Assembly: GCA_016765535.1 (NCBI GenBank)
Contig: JAESPQ010000062.1
Location: 1-42,948 of the forward strand
Length of the DNA: 42,948 nt
Origin: Alteromonadaceae bacterium
GTDB lineage: Bacteria > Pseudomonadota > Gammaproteobacteria > Enterobacterales > Alteromonadaceae
Reading direction: 5' to 3'
Below are positions 24,717 to 35,156 of the stretch, piece after piece. The position numbers and the translations under genes are program-made. How positions within the stretch are numbered: position 1 is the first letter of the stretch; the number at the start of each line of letters is the position of its first letter. The notes beneath the pieces were generated by a model. That model saw only the letters and a list, made by a program, of their open reading frames with translations, made no database searches and was not told the DNA's origin.

Positions 24717-26705
24717 TTAGTTTTTTAAGCTATTAACCGTGGCAACAACATTTTCAACAGTGAAACCAAAGTGTTTCAATAAGTCACTACCAGGTGCTGA
24801 TTCGCCAAAGGTTGTCATACCAACCACTTTACCATTAAAACCGACATATTTAGCCCAAAAATCAACGTGCGCCGCTTCAATAGCAACACGATTTAAGTTG
24901 TTTGACGGTAATACAGACTCTTTATATTCAACACTTTGTGCATCAAATACATTAGTCGATGGCATAGAAACTACGCGTACTTTTTTACCTTGTTCAGACA
25001 ATGCTTTAGCGGAGTCAACCGCTAAACCAACCTCAGAACCCGTGGCAATTAAAATCACCTCAGCGGTGCCTTCACAATCAACTAAAACATAACCACCTTT
25101 AGCAATATTAGCCACTTGTTCATTATTGCGCGCCATAGCAGGTAAGCCTTGACGGCTAAATATTAATGCAGAAGGTGATTTTTGACTTTCTATTGAAGCT
25201 TTCCAAGCGACTGCTGATTCAGTTGCATCACAAGGACGCCATGTGGTTAAGTTTGGTGTAGTGCGTAAGTTGGTCAGTTGTTCTATAGGTTGATGGGTTG
25301 GGCCATCTTCACCTTGACCAATTGAGTCATGAGTATAAACAAAAATGTTTTGAATACCCATTAATGCTGACATACGTACGGCGTTACGCGCGTATTCCAT
25401 AAACATCATGAAAGTGGCACCGTAGTTGATAAAACCACCATGTAATGAAATGCCATTCATGATGCCACTCATACCAAATTCACGCACACCGTAATAAATG
25501 TAGTTACCGCTTGCGTCTTCTTGAATTCCTTTTGAACCAGACCAAAGCGTTAAGTTAGAACCCGCTAAATCGGCAGAACCACCCATTAATTCAGGTAATA
25601 TTGCACCAAATTCTTCAATAGTATTTTGTGAGGCTTTACGTGAGGCAATGTTATCGCCAGCATCTTGACACGCTTGAATGTAATCATTGGCTTTTGCGGC
25701 AAAGTCTTGCGGTAATTCATTTTTTACCACACGGCGTTGGTATTCTGTAGCAAGTTCAGGGAAAGCGGCTTGATAAGCAGCAAATTTTTCATTCCATGCG
25801 TTTTCTGCAATTTGACCATTTTCTTTTTGATCCCATTGTGCATATACATCGTCAGGGATTTCAAAAGGAGCATAAGGCCAGTTTAAAAATTCACGCGTTG
25901 CAGCGATTTCTTCATCACCTAATGGGGCACCGTGACAATTGTGTGTACCTGATTTATTCGGTGAACCAAAACCAATAATTGTTTTACAACAAATTAAGGT
26001 TGGTTTATCTGTTATTGCTTTTGCTTGTTCAATAGCATCGGTAATGGCGGCAGAGTTATGGCCGTCAATGCTTATTACATGCCAACCGTAAGCTTCGAAA
26101 CGCGCAGGGGTGTTGTCGGTAAACCAACCTTCAACTTTACCATCAATTGAAATGCCGTTGTCATCCCAAAAGGCAATTAATTTACCTAAACCCAAAGTAC
26201 CTGCTAATGAACAAGATTCGTGAGAAATACCTTCCATTAAACAGCCGTCGCCTAAAAAGCAATAAGTGTTGTGATCAACAATATTGTGATCTTCACGGTT
26301 AAATTGCGCCGCTAGTGTTCTTTCTGCAATCGCCATACCTACCGCATTAGAAATACCTGCGCCTAATGGCCCTGTAGTCGTTTCAACACCGGGGGTATAA
26401 CCATATTCTGGATGACCAGGAGTTTTTGAATGCAATTGACGAAAGTTCTTTATCTCTGCCATCGGTAAATCGTAGCCGGTTAAGTGTAATAATGAATAAA
26501 TAAGCATAGAGCCATGACCATTTGATAACACAAAACGGTCGCGATCAGAAAAATTAGGATTACTAGGATTATGCTTTAAAAATTTACGCCATAACACTTC
26601 GGCAATATCTGCCATGCCCATTGGGGCTCCTGGATGACCTGATTTGGCTTTTTGAATAGCGTCCATAGATAACGCACGAATAGCATTGGCTAATTTTTTA
26701 GGCAT
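24717..26705 (-). CDS. tkt: Transketolase
   Basis: Thiamine-diphosphate enzyme of the non-oxidative pentose phosphate pathway, 662 residues as usual. Visible motifs include [19 protein letters not shown], the ThDP/metal site [14 protein letters not shown] with [12 protein letters not shown], and the pyrimidine-domain segment [18 protein letters not shown]. It starts at ATG 26705 with AGGA 11 nt upstream. It heads a cluster with epd and pgk; it produces the erythrose-4-phosphate that Epd consumes. The gene is divergent from a 2-hydroxyacid dehydrogenase, with a 170-bp shared upstream region. Confidence 0.97.
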   Translation of the reverse strand: MPKKLANAIRALSMDAIQKAKSGHPGAPMGMADIAEVLWRKFLKHNPSNPNFSDRDRFVLSNGHGSMLIYSLLHLTGYDLPMAEIKNFRQLHSKTPGHPEYGYTPGVETTTGPLGAGISNAVGMAIAERTLAAQFNREDHNIVDHNTYCFLGDGCLMEGISHESCSLAGTLGLGKLIAFWDDNGISIDGKVEGWFTDNTPARFEAYGWHVISIDGHNSAAITDAIEQAKAITDKPTLICCKTIIGFGSPNKSGTHNCHGAPLGDEEIAATREFLNWPYAPFEIPDDVYAQWDQKENGQIAENAWNEKFAAYQAAFPELATEYQRRVVKNELPQDFAAKANDYIQACQDAGDNIASRKASQNTIEEFGAILPELMGGSADLAGSNLTLWSGSKGIQEDASGNYIYYGVREFGMSGIMNGISLHGGFINYGATFMMFMEYARNAVRMSALMGIQNIFVYTHDSIGQGEDGPTHQPIEQLTNLRTTPNLTTWRPCDATESAVAWKASIESQKSPSALIFSRQGLPAMARNNEQVANIAKGGYVLVDCEGTAEVILIATGSEVGLAVDSAKALSEQGKKVRVVSMPSTNVFDAQSVEYKESVLPSNNLNRVAIEAAHVDFWAKYVGFNGKVVGMTTFGESAPGSDLLKHFGFTVENVVATVNSLKN

Positions 26706-26875
26706 AGGTTTAAAGTTCCTGATTATAATTTTTAAAGATTAAGGGTGCAAAAGTTGAAGTGCAGGTATTTTCACCTAGTACGCTTGTTACTGCAAATATA
26801 ATTTATTAATGTACGCGTATTTTCTGCAATTATTTGTTATAAGAGGTCATTAATTGTTATTTATACTTGATCATT

Positions 26876-27799
26876 ATGTCAATTGCTTTAATTATTACCG
26901 ATAGAGATTTAACTCAATTATCCTCTGGATTGAAAAAACGCTTACCTCATGTTGATATTCAATGCTGGCCTTATATTACAGCACCAGAAAAAGTAACCTT
27001 TGTTGTTGCTTGGCAACCGCCTAGCAATATTTGGCAAAAATTCCCTAACCTTAAAGTAATAAGCTCACTCGGCGCAGGCTGTGATGGTTTATTAAGTGAT
27101 ATAACTTTACCTGAAAATATTATTATTACTCGTATTGTTGATACTGGTTTAGCTGAACAAATGGCTGAATATGTACTAACGGCAATATTATTACTTAAAC
27201 GCCGCTTTAATGATTATTTTAAGCAACAGCAAACCGAGCAATGGCAGACACTAAAAAAAATAAAAGGTAAAAAGGTAGCGATATTAGGCATTGGTGAAAT
27301 TGGTCATAAAGTCGCAATAATATTAATTGCCTGTGGCTACGAAGTCTCAGGTTGGAGTCGTAGTAAAAAACAGCATGCTATGTATGAAACTTTTTATGGT
27401 AAAGATCAATTAGCTCAAACAGTAAAAAATGCTGATTTTGTGGTTTCTACATTACCTTTAACCATAGAGACAAAATATTTATTAGATGAAGTGTTTTTTA
27501 AGTCGCTTAAGAAAAGTGCGTGGTTAATTAATGTGGGCCGAGGTGAGGTATTAAAAGAAGATGATTTATTGACAGCACTTGCTAATAATAACTTACAGGG
27601 CGCTATTTTAGACGTTTTTTCAGCAGAGCCTTTAGCGAGTGAACATCCATTTTGGCAACATGACAATATTATTATCACGCCTCATATTTCTGCAATTACC
27701 GACCAAATAACGGTTATAGAACAACTTGCTGAGAATTATCAATTATTAAAAAATAATAAGCCATTGAAAAATAGAGTAGACAGGCAAAAAGGATATTAA
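26876..27799 (+). CDS. GhrA-like 2-hydroxyacid dehydrogenase (glyoxylate/hydroxypyruvate reductase)
   Basis: An NAD(P)H-dependent D-2-hydroxyacid dehydrogenase of about 307 residues. The Rossmann motif GKKVAILGIGEIGHKV is in the middle, followed by the catalytic arginine in LINVGRGEVLKEDDLL, a glutamate region in LDVFSAEPLASEHPFW and the histidine in ITPHISAIT. Length and the short N-terminal catalytic part match GhrA, which reduces glyoxylate and hydroxypyruvate, but substrate is not certain. I start at the ATG 26876; an in-frame TTG (26867) is possible, and neither has a well-placed ribosome binding site (AAGAGGT is about 29 nt upstream of the ATG). It is monocistronic and divergent from tkt. 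Confidence 0.85.
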   Translation: MSIALIITDRDLTQLSSGLKKRLPHVDIQCWPYITAPEKVTFVVAWQPPSNIWQKFPNLKVISSLGAGCDGLLSDITLPENIIITRIVDTGLAEQMAEYVLTAILLLKRRFNDYFKQQQTEQWQTLKKIKGKKVAILGIGEIGHKVAIILIACGYEVSGWSRSKKQHAMYETFYGKDQLAQTVKNADFVVSTLPLTIETKYLLDEVFFKSLKKSAWLINVGRGEVLKEDDLLTALANNNLQGAILDVFSAEPLASEHPFWQHDNIIITPHISAITDQITVIEQLAENYQLLKNNKPLKNRVDRQKGY

Positions 27800-28073
27800 T
27801 AAAAGGTCAACGGTGGTGTTTATTGTTCATTTAGCTGTGTACTACTTTTGTCGTAGATAAATTATATCAACTAATTTATTTTATTCGCTAAAATTTACTA
27901 ATTATTTGCTTTAAGTGATTGAATTTATATTCATAATCATATAAGTTTATGGTGTTTTTATTTATAAAAACAATTTTCAATTGTTAACTAATTTTAATAG
28001 TAACGTAAACTACTTAACGCAATGCCGTGAAAAGCTGTAAATCGGTAAAGGAAATAGGTAGTAGGAAAATAGT
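27800..28073. other. AT-rich intergenic leader region
   Basis: No gene is visible. The last part (about 28000-28060) carries ACGCAA-GCC (28017-28026), CGGTA and GGTAG blocks that faintly recall the conserved segments of class-I c-di-GMP riboswitches (ACGCAAAGCC and GGTAG). The usual GAAA-capped stem is missing, so I do not call one. It leads into the small ORF at 28074. Confidence 0.3.
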
Positions 28074-28217
28074 ATGAATAGGTCATCTTCGCGGGGCTTT
28101 AAGTTAACAACGGTTATTTTAGCCGTTTTTGTATTAACTATTTCAGCTTTGTTTAGTAATTCGAGTATTGCAGGTGACATGGATGTAAAAATAGAGGCTT
28201 CTAGTATCAGTTTGTGA
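28074..28217 (+). CDS. 47-codon ORF, exported-peptide-like (possibly the truncated start of a secreted protein)
   Basis: ATG 28074 follows a good ribosome binding site (TAGGAAAA). The peptide begins MNRSSSRGFK, then a hydrophobic stretch TTVILAVFVLTISALF and a possible signal-peptidase site near SIA-G, leaving about 15 mature residues (GDMDVKIEASSISL). It ends at TGA 28215-28217. Immediately after, GATTGGTATAA (28218-28228) is identical to the outer end (reverse complement) of the MITE-like repeat at 21947, so the ORF may be the 5' remnant of a secreted-protein gene cut by a repeat. Alternatively it is a real small membrane protein. A strong terminator follows at 28284. Confidence 0.4.
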   Translation: MNRSSSRGFKLTTVILAVFVLTISALFSNSSIAGDMDVKIEASSISL

Positions 28218-28283
28218 GATTGGTATAAACCAGCTCTTTAGCAATTAAAAATAATAAAAACAGTAAAGGTATATTGTTATTTG

Positions 28284-28326
28284 AAACCTCTTACTCGTTG
28301 TATAACAACGAGTAAGAGGTTTTTTT
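28284..28326 (+). terminator. Strong intrinsic terminator
   Basis: AAACCTCTTACTCGTTGT (28284-28301) pairs perfectly over 18 bp with ACAACGAGTAAGAGGTTT, loop ATA, followed by a T run. It closes the transcript of the small ORF at 28074. Confidence 0.85.
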
Positions 28327-28697
28327 ATGGCAAAAATATATTTTAAGTTTTTGATTTATATAGTTAATCTGAGCTCTGCTTAATACATGTTTCTCTAGCA
28401 GCTATTTTTACTTACTTCTTCGTTAAATTCACTTGCAATAGGCTAACTATTGACGCGTAAATTTGCCTTGAATTAAGCAAAATTATCAAGCTAGAGATAT
28501 TTAAAATGTTAATGTTTATATATTTCAATGTGTTAACTATCTCTTAAACAGAGTTCAAGTTAGTTATTTAAAAAAATAGCAAAAAGTGGTATGACCAGTA
28601 TTGTTATTTGGTTATACTCAAATGCAATTGTTCAAGTTATTGCTAAGCTTAATTAAATAAATATTTAATTAATTAAAAGAAAGGTAGGAATTATTCA
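28327..28697. other. Gene-free spacer before the acyl-CoA dehydrogenase, mostly repeat
   Basis: The central part is a MITE-like repeat (listed separately). The rest is AT-rich and should contain the promoter of the acyl-CoA dehydrogenase gene; I could not pick boxes with confidence. Confidence 0.5.
28378..28516. repeat. Second MITE-like repeat
   Basis: TCTCTAGC (28392-28399) and GCTAGAGA (28490-28497) are inverted repeats about 90 bp apart, with further partial matching outside. The interior (TTCGTTAAATTCACTTGCAA and on) is non-coding and is of the type found repeatedly in Colwellia-like genomes (from memory). Ends are approximate. Confidence 0.5.
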
Positions 28698-30518
28698 ATG
28701 CTAAGTTTTAAAGCACCGATTACTGATATTAAATTTATTCTAGAAGATGTCTTTGGTTATTATGATCATTATAAAAAAACACCTGAATTTTCAGAGGCTA
28801 CTCCAGATCTAGTCGATGCCATTATGCAAGAGTGCGCTAAATTTAGTGAAAATGAATTATTACCATTATATCAAAGTGGTGATAAAGAAGGTTGTCGCTG
28901 GGAAGGTGGTAAAGTTTTTACACCCAAGGGTTTTAAAGGCGCTTATCAACAGTTTGTTGATGGTGGTTGGCCTTCATTAGCGCATAGTGAAAAATATGGT
29001 GGTCAAGGATTGCCACCATCACTCGGTATGATCACCTCAGAAATGATGGGCACTGCAAACTGGTCATGGACCATGTACCCAGGTTTAAGCCACGGCGCCA
29101 TGAATACCATTACTGCTCATGGTAGTGAAGATCAAAAGCAATTGTATTTAACCAAGCTTATTGAAGGTACTTGGACCGGTACTATGTGTTTAACTGAACC
29201 GCAGTGTGGTACTGATTTAGGACAAGTTAAAACCAAAGCAGAGCCTAACAATGATGGTACTTATAATATTACCGGTACAAAAATATTTATCTCAGCAGGT
29301 GATCATGATTTAACAGATAATATTATTCATATAGTTTTAGCTCGTTTACCTAATGCGCCGGCAGGTACTCGCGGTATTTCGTTATTTATTGTGCCAAAAA
29401 TGCACATAGACGAGCAAGGTAATGTAGGAGAAAACAATAATGTTACCTGTGGTTCTATTGAAGATAAAATGGGTATAAAAGCTTCAGCCACTGCAGTAAT
29501 AAATTTTGATAATGCTAAAGGAGTATTAATTGGTCCTGAAAATAAAGGGCTAGAATGCATGTTCACCTTTATGAATACTGCTCGTGTTGGTACGGCTTTA
29601 CAAGGGGTTTGTGCGGCTGAATTGTCTTATCAAAATGCACTTGAGTATGCGAAAGAGCGTTTGTCTATGCGTTCGTTAACAGGGAAGAAATACCCTGATA
29701 AAGTTGCCGATCCTATTATTGTTCACCCTGATGTACGTAAAATGTTGTTAACACAAAAAGCCTTTGCAGAAGGTGGCCGTGCGATGATTTATTATGCGGC
29801 TAAAATTGTTGATGACATAGAATCAGCAAAAACAGACGAAGAACGTAAAACTGCTGATGATCGTTTAGGTTTTATAACCCCTATTTTAAAAGCCTTTTTA
29901 ACCGAAGCTGGCTTAGAAAGTGCCAATATTGGCGTGCAAGTTTTTGGTGGTCATGGCTATATTAAAGAGTGGGGCATGGAACAAATTATTCGTGATGTGC
30001 GTATTGCTACCTTGTATGAAGGTACTACAGGTATTCAAGCGCTTGATTTGTTGGGGCGTAAAGTGTTACTTACCCGTGGTAAGGCATTAAGCCAATTTAC
30101 CAAAGAAATTTTTAGTTTCTGTAAAGATAAAAGCATGCTTTCAAGTAATCCATTTAAACGTCAAATGAATAAATTTATTTGGCCATTAAGTAAAGCAACG
30201 GCAAACTGGCATCAATATACTATGCGCATTGGTTTAAAGGCGAAGAAAAATCGAGATGTCGTTGGTTCTGCCTCTGTTGATTATTTAATGTTTTCTGGTT
30301 ATGTAACAATGGCTTATTTTTGGGCTAAAATGGCACAAACGGCTTATGAAAAATTAGCGGGAGATGTTGAAAATCGTGATTTTTATCGTGCGAAAATAAA
30401 AACAGCAGAATTTTATTTTGAACGCATTTTACCAAGAACAAAATCATTAGCCGCAACGATGATGGCTGATCCAAAAACGTTAATGCAATTAGATCAAGAA
30501 TTACTCTCTTTCTTATAA
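28698..30518 (+). CDS. Acyl-CoA dehydrogenase, long form (DmdC-like family)
   Basis: FAD-dependent acyl-CoA dehydrogenase of 606 residues. It has the N-terminal domain added in the long family, FAD-binding core (MCLTEPQCGTDLG, ITGTKIFISAGDHD), the catalytic glutamate in TLYEGTTGIQALDLLGRK and a C-terminal acetyl-CoA-dehydrogenase-like domain (about 480-606). Proteins of this build include 3-methylmercaptopropionyl-CoA dehydrogenase (DmdC) of dimethylsulfoniopropionate breakdown, but many related proteins act on ordinary fatty acyl-CoA, so the substrate is open. There are no dmd neighbours here. GGTAGGA before the ATG supports the start. It is followed by its own terminator. Confidence 0.9.
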   Translation: MLSFKAPITDIKFILEDVFGYYDHYKKTPEFSEATPDLVDAIMQECAKFSENELLPLYQSGDKEGCRWEGGKVFTPKGFKGAYQQFVDGGWPSLAHSEKYGGQGLPPSLGMITSEMMGTANWSWTMYPGLSHGAMNTITAHGSEDQKQLYLTKLIEGTWTGTMCLTEPQCGTDLGQVKTKAEPNNDGTYNITGTKIFISAGDHDLTDNIIHIVLARLPNAPAGTRGISLFIVPKMHIDEQGNVGENNNVTCGSIEDKMGIKASATAVINFDNAKGVLIGPENKGLECMFTFMNTARVGTALQGVCAAELSYQNALEYAKERLSMRSLTGKKYPDKVADPIIVHPDVRKMLLTQKAFAEGGRAMIYYAAKIVDDIESAKTDEERKTADDRLGFITPILKAFLTEAGLESANIGVQVFGGHGYIKEWGMEQIIRDVRIATLYEGTTGIQALDLLGRKVLLTRGKALSQFTKEIFSFCKDKSMLSSNPFKRQMNKFIWPLSKATANWHQYTMRIGLKAKKNRDVVGSASVDYLMFSGYVTMAYFWAKMAQTAYEKLAGDVENRDFYRAKIKTAEFYFERILPRTKSLAATMMADPKTLMQLDQELLSFL

Positions 30519-30564
30519 ATAGTTTTTGTAGATTATTTTAAATTTTAGAGTTCTTTTTACATTG

Positions 30565-30593
30565 AAGCTAGTAATTTATATTACTAGCTTTTT
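30565..30593 (+). terminator. Terminator of the acyl-CoA dehydrogenase gene
   Basis: AAGCTAGTAAT (30565-30575) and ATTACTAGCTT (30580-30590) form an 11-bp stem with a TTAT loop and a short T tail. Confidence 0.75.
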
Positions 30594-30679
30594 CTATTGT
30601 ATTATTAAATAATCATTTAAGCTTTACTTGGCCGTAATAAGTTAATTAAACATAAGTATTCTATATTGAGGAAGTAAGC

Positions 30680-31072
30680 ATGACATTGGCTCATGGAGAT
30701 TCTATTGTTGAATTTAAAGATAAAATTATTTTTGTAGCACTTGACGGTGCGTTTAACAAAGAAGGGGTCGCTGACTGGATCCAAAAAATCAAAGTAATTA
30801 TTAATAACCTTAATGGTGAACGCTTTGGTATGTTAATGGATATGCGCGAAGCTTTGGGGGGGACGCCAGAATCATTTGAATTATCCAATCAATATAATGC
30901 TTGGTTGAATAAACAAAATTTAGTGGCGAAAGCCTTAATATACGGTTCAAGCGTATTTGAAGATATGGATAAGACATTAGTGCCATCGAAAAAATACCAA
31001 AACACTAAGGTTTTTGATAATGCTGAACAAGCTAAGCTATGGTTAGTAAGTGAACTTATAGCCGTTTCATAG
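30680..31072 (+). CDS. Small SpoIIAA/STAS-like protein (hypothetical)
   Basis: A 130-residue soluble protein with a good ribosome binding site (GAGGAAG). The alternation of beta strands and amphipathic helices (IIFVALDGAFNKEGVADW, then RFGMLMDMREALGG, and a late strand KVFDNAEQAKLWL) looks like the SpoIIAA/STAS-like fold seen in many uncharacterised marine gammaproteobacterial proteins. The C-terminal NAEQAKLWL is a common ending in that family. No catalytic residue or partner is evident. It stands alone between the acyl-CoA dehydrogenase gene and rne, convergent with rne. The role is unknown. Confidence 0.75.
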   Translation: MTLAHGDSIVEFKDKIIFVALDGAFNKEGVADWIQKIKVIINNLNGERFGMLMDMREALGGTPESFELSNQYNAWLNKQNLVAKALIYGSSVFEDMDKTLVPSKKYQNTKVFDNAEQAKLWLVSELIAVS

Positions 31073-31109
31073 TATTTAATTACTTTATAGCAATTTGATT
31101 TTAAACAAT

Positions 31110-31137
31110 AAAAAACCAGTCAATTGACTGGTTTTTT
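31110..31137. terminator. Bidirectional terminator between the STAS-like gene and rne
   Basis: A perfect 28-nt palindrome (arms AAAAAACCAGTCAA and TTGACTGGTTTTTT) with A and T tracts on both sides serves both convergent genes. Confidence 0.85.
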
Positions 31138-31180
31138 ATTGCTTTAGCGATTAACTTGCAAGATAAATAAGTTTATATAT

Positions 31181-34100
31181 TTATATTGCTTTTGTTGTCG
31201 CAGCTGAGCTTTTACTTACAACATCGGCGAGCATTGCGCTGCGACCACTAACCACTAAGCCTTGGCGTTCTTCATTGCCAAATGCCGCGTTAGGGATATC
31301 TCCTGTAGTAACTATAGTTTCAGGTTTTGTCATTGGCGCTGATGCTTTGCCTTGTTTATTTTTAGCGCGTGATTTTTTCGCAATAACACGTGCTTTTGCT
31401 TTAGGCTTACCTTGAACTTGCTTAGGTTTCGCTTCAATTTCACTTGCAACAATATTGTTCTCTACTTTTACTGCCGTTTCAGCGTTATCTTTTGTTGTCT
31501 CGCTTATTGTGGAAGGTTTGGCTGACTTCGGTATTTCAGTTTGCTCAATAGCTTCATTTACAGTCACAGAAGCTGTACTTTCAACCACAACAGTTTTTTC
31601 AACCACAACCGCTGATGGAGCTACTTCAGCTTGAGGTGCAAAAGGTAAATCTTGTTGAATTTCTTGTACAACTTTTACCGTGCTTTCGGCTGTTTTTTCG
31701 TTAACGACTACACTGCTGTCTTCTGTTGATTTAACGACTGTGTTCTGGGGTGTTACTTTTTTATTTTGCTTTTCTTGCTGTTTAACCGATTCTGCTTTCG
31801 TTGCTTCATCATAAACCGCATTGATAGCCATAGGTATCTGCGTATTTGCAGAATTTTCACCATGAGGATAGCGAACTTCAATAGGATCTTCATTGCCACT
31901 TTCAGCTAAATCGTTATTTAATGAAGCTTCTTTTAAGTTTACATTTAGTTCTTGTTCTTCTTTGCTACCTTCTTGACGACGACGGCGCTGACCATGAGAG
32001 CGTAAATGGCGAGGTGAACGTCTGTTACGAGGACGATCTTCCTTGTCTTTATTACCTTGGGGGTCTTTAGCTGTGTTATCACTAACTGTCTCAGTAAGGT
32101 TACTCGTAGCTGCTGTTGCTACCTCAACTTCAACTACTTGCTTATTTTCAACGGGAGCTGGGCTAGTAGTCGCTTTACTCACGTCAAACGTTTCTGGAGT
32201 CGTTAGGTTATTGTTAGTTTCTACGGGTTGTTGTTCAGTATTTTTTTGCACACGAACATTTTTACGTTTACTGCGACGTTGACGGCGCTCAGCAATTTTT
32301 TGTTCTTTAGGCTGATGTTGCTGTGTTTGATCGCTATCTTGATCTTGGCGGTTATTTGGTTTTTTGTTGCGATTACGATCGTTACCTCTGTCGCTGTTAC
32401 GTTCACTAGTTCGGTTGTTATTGCGTTCGTTGCTACGATCATTATCACGCGCTTTTATATCACGAGAACCAGTGTTGTCCCGATTATCTCTTTGTTCGTT
32501 TCTATCGTTAGGGCGTTTGTTGCGATTATTACGTCGTGGTTGGTTGTTGCGTGGACGACGATTTTGTTGTCCTTTGTTTTCTTCGCTGCTAGTGGGTTTT
32601 TCTTCAGCTACTACTGGTGTTGAAGTAAATAAACCTTTTAGCCAAGTAAAAAAACCAGTGCTTGTGGTGTTACTTGTTGCTGACGTTTTAGCATTTTGAA
32701 TTTTACTATTCGTTAAACTCGTCTCTTTATTTGCTATTGTACGTTTAGGAGCGGTCATACCTTGCAGTGCTGGTTCGGTAGTTTTTACTGTTTCGGTATT
32801 AAACTTAGGCATTACGGCTTGTTCGGTACTGGCTTGAGTTATTGGCATTTCGTAGCTAACTTCGCTAATGCTTTCATCTTGACGTACACGAATTACTTCA
32901 TATTGCGGTGTATCCATGTGTGGATTTGGAATAATCAACACTTTAACTTTATGTTGTTTTTCAATATGGAAAACACTACGGCGTTTTTCATTTAATAAGT
33001 AAGTTGCTACAGGTACAGGTACTTGAGCTTGAATGTGTAGGGTATTTTCTTTTATTGATTCTTCTTCCATTAAACGAAGAATAGATAAGGCTAAAGATTC
33101 AACACTGCGCACATGACCTGTACCATTACAACGAGGACAAACACCTTGGCTAGTTTCGCCAATAGAAGGGCGTAAACGTTGACGTGACATTTCGAGTAAA
33201 CCAAAGCGTGAAATTCGACCTAATTGAATACGTGCTCTATCTGGACGTACGGCATCGCGCATACGGTTTTCTACTTCGCGTTGATGTTTTACTGGCGTCA
33301 TATCGATAAAATCGATCACTACTAAACCACCTAAATCACGCAAGCGTAATTGACGAGAAATTTCATCAGCGGCTTCTAAGTTAGTATTATAAGCGGTTTC
33401 TTCAATGTCTGAGCCTTTGGTGGCCTTAGCAGAGTTAATATCAATAGAAGTCATTGCTTCGGTTGGATCAATAACAATTGAGCCACCTGAAGGTAAGCGT
33501 ACTTCGCGTTGAAAAGCCGTTTCTATTTGGCTTTCAATTTGATAGTGAGTAAATAATGGTGCTTCTTGATCATACAGTTTTACTTTACTTAAAAAATCAG
33601 GGCGTACTAATTCAATATGCTTTTTGACACTTTCATAAATTTTAGGACGATCAACTAAGACTTCACCAATATCGCGACGTAAATAATCACGGATAGCACG
33701 TATAATAACATTGCTTTCTTGATGAATTAAAAAAGGAGCTGAGCGGCTTAAAGCAACATCGCTAATAGCTTGCCAATGATGAACTAAAACGCTTAAATCC
33801 CATTCTAATTCTTCATAAGATTTACCCACACCCGCAGTACGAACAATTAAGCCCATACCGTGTGGCAAATCTAATTTACTTAATGAAGCTTTTAAATCAG
33901 TGCGTTCATCACCTTCGATGCGACGAGAAATACCGCCTGCTCTAGGGTTGTTTGGCATAAGGACTAAATAGCTACCGGCTAAACTAATAAAGGTAGTAAG
34001 AGCCGCACCTTTTTGGCCGCGTTCTTCTTTGTCTATTTGAACAATAACTTCTTGGCCTTCTTTAAGCACCTCTTTAATATTTGGGCGACCTTTAAACGAA

Positions 34101-34345
34101 TAGCCATCAGGAAAATAGTTGCGAGCAATTTCTTTCATCGGTAAAAAACCGTGGCGTTCCGCGCCATAATCAACAAAAGCCGCTTCAAGAGAAGGCTCTA
34201 TGCGCGTTATTTTACCTTTATAAATATTAGATTTTTTTTGTTCGTGACCGGGACTTTCAATATCAAGATCAAATAAGGTTTGACCATCGACTAGTGCTAC
34301 GCGCAATTCTTCAGATTGGGTAGCATTTATTAACATACGTTTCAT
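31181..34345 (-). CDS. rne: Ribonuclease E
   Basis: Essential endoribonuclease and degradosome scaffold, 1054 residues (E. coli 1061). The N-terminal catalytic half is almost E. coli-like: [20 protein letters not shown], an S1 domain at about 36-120, the 5'-sensor region, the metal-binding aspartates in [12 protein letters not shown] and [10 protein letters not shown], and the zinc-link CPRCNGTG at about 404. The C-terminal half is low complexity: a long Arg/Asn/Asp-rich tract (residues about 590-690, units such as [12 protein letters not shown]) for RNA binding, then Glu/Val/Thr-rich segments and a conserved-looking end ([19 protein letters not shown]). The start is fixed by homology; the ribosome binding site is poor, consistent with known autoregulation of rne through its leader. 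Confidence 0.97.
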   Translation of the reverse strand: MKRMLINATQSEELRVALVDGQTLFDLDIESPGHEQKKSNIYKGKITRIEPSLEAAFVDYGAERHGFLPMKEIARNYFPDGYSFKGRPNIKEVLKEGQEVIVQIDKEERGQKGAALTTFISLAGSYLVLMPNNPRAGGISRRIEGDERTDLKASLSKLDLPHGMGLIVRTAGVGKSYEELEWDLSVLVHHWQAISDVALSRSAPFLIHQESNVIIRAIRDYLRRDIGEVLVDRPKIYESVKKHIELVRPDFLSKVKLYDQEAPLFTHYQIESQIETAFQREVRLPSGGSIVIDPTEAMTSIDINSAKATKGSDIEETAYNTNLEAADEISRQLRLRDLGGLVVIDFIDMTPVKHQREVENRMRDAVRPDRARIQLGRISRFGLLEMSRQRLRPSIGETSQGVCPRCNGTGHVRSVESLALSILRLMEEESIKENTLHIQAQVPVPVATYLLNEKRRSVFHIEKQHKVKVLIIPNPHMDTPQYEVIRVRQDESISEVSYEMPITQASTEQAVMPKFNTETVKTTEPALQGMTAPKRTIANKETSLTNSKIQNAKTSATSNTTSTGFFTWLKGLFTSTPVVAEEKPTSSEENKGQQNRRPRNNQPRRNNRNKRPNDRNEQRDNRDNTGSRDIKARDNDRSNERNNNRTSERNSDRGNDRNRNKKPNNRQDQDSDQTQQHQPKEQKIAERRQRRSKRKNVRVQKNTEQQPVETNNNLTTPETFDVSKATTSPAPVENKQVVEVEVATAATSNLTETVSDNTAKDPQGNKDKEDRPRNRRSPRHLRSHGQRRRRQEGSKEEQELNVNLKEASLNNDLAESGNEDPIEVRYPHGENSANTQIPMAINAVYDEATKAESVKQQEKQNKKVTPQNTVVKSTEDSSVVVNEKTAESTVKVVQEIQQDLPFAPQAEVAPSAVVVEKTVVVESTASVTVNEAIEQTEIPKSAKPSTISETTKDNAETAVKVENNIVASEIEAKPKQVQGKPKAKARVIAKKSRAKNKQGKASAPMTKPETIVTTGDIPNAAFGNEERQGLVVSGRSAMLADVVSKSSAATTKAI

Positions 34346-35156
34346 AGTTTAGTGACTCTTTTTAGTCACAGTACGCTATTTTCAACACATAAAAATGTTT
34401 CAGCAAATAAGAATGCAAAGAATACTACTTAGTACTTTTTACATTATATAACAGAGTATTGTCTGCCTCTCGGCTGTCAAACTTACTACTTTAAGAGCGG
34501 TTATAGCTGCTCTTGCAATCATTACCTATTGGAAATAGTGTTTTCAATAGTGTTAGTAAGCTGTTTTTTTTGATTATCGCTAAATTATAAAGTTAACGTT
34601 TTAGTTTTACGTTTATCATTTACAATTTATATGTTCACAGCAATTTATACTGTGAAAAATTCATTAATATTTTTATGTGCTAATTATTAAGTGCACTGTG
34701 TTTGGTACTGCTCGTTGCTGTAAACATTTGTTATTAACTTTGGGATAATTCTACGCCAGGTTTCTTAACCTATATGATGGCGGATATCCAAAAAATGTTT
34801 TGCACGTATTGGTACCTATTACAATATTGCTCTATTAGGCTGGACGAGCTGTTTATGTTTTTTGTTTAACTGATTACACGCGTTAAACTCACCAATAGGC
34901 CTTTCTGTTAATATGTCTTTAATCACTTTTTTTAAATTAAAAGTGTTGTGCATATTAATGTGGCCGCATTTCGCCTCTTACGATTCGTTTTAGAGCACCT
35001 TTTTTAAATTTTGTTAAGCATAAGGTGCAAAACCTTTAGCTAACCGCAGCATTATCCCACTATAAGGGCTATTAAGGCAATTAAAATAAAGTGAAAGAGG
35101 ATAAAAAATTAGAATTGTCTGCTTTAGCGAGAAATAATTTATGGTAAACTTATAGT
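34346..35156. other. Long divergent rne-rluC intergenic region
   Basis: This 811-bp non-coding stretch separates rne and rluC, the same divergent arrangement as in E. coli, where the rne leader mediates feedback control by RNase E. A small hairpin TTCACAG/CTGTGAA (34634-34640 and 34650-34656) may belong to such a leader. I found no gene or tRNA. The rluC promoter is at its right end. Confidence 0.6.
35123..35150 (+). promoter_or_regulatory. Putative rluC promoter abutting the start codon
   Basis: TTTAGC (35123-35128) and TAAACT (35145-35150) are 16 bp apart; the expected transcript start falls at about 35156-35158, on the ATG itself, and there is no Shine-Dalgarno sequence. The mRNA may be leaderless. 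Confidence 0.4.

Noticed and set aside
24739-25092. 117-codon frame on the plus strand
   Set aside because: It is antisense to the highly conserved C-terminal part of transketolase; nothing supports a second gene.
28000-28060. Class-I c-di-GMP riboswitch
   Set aside because: Only short blocks match and the GAAA-capped stem that must sit between them is absent; kept as an observation, not a call.
32228-32699. Overlapping 111- and 131-codon frames on the plus strand, rich in Leu/Arg and hydrophobic residues
   Set aside because: They are the antisense shadow of the Arg/Asn-rich repeat in rne; no ribosome binding site and skewed composition.
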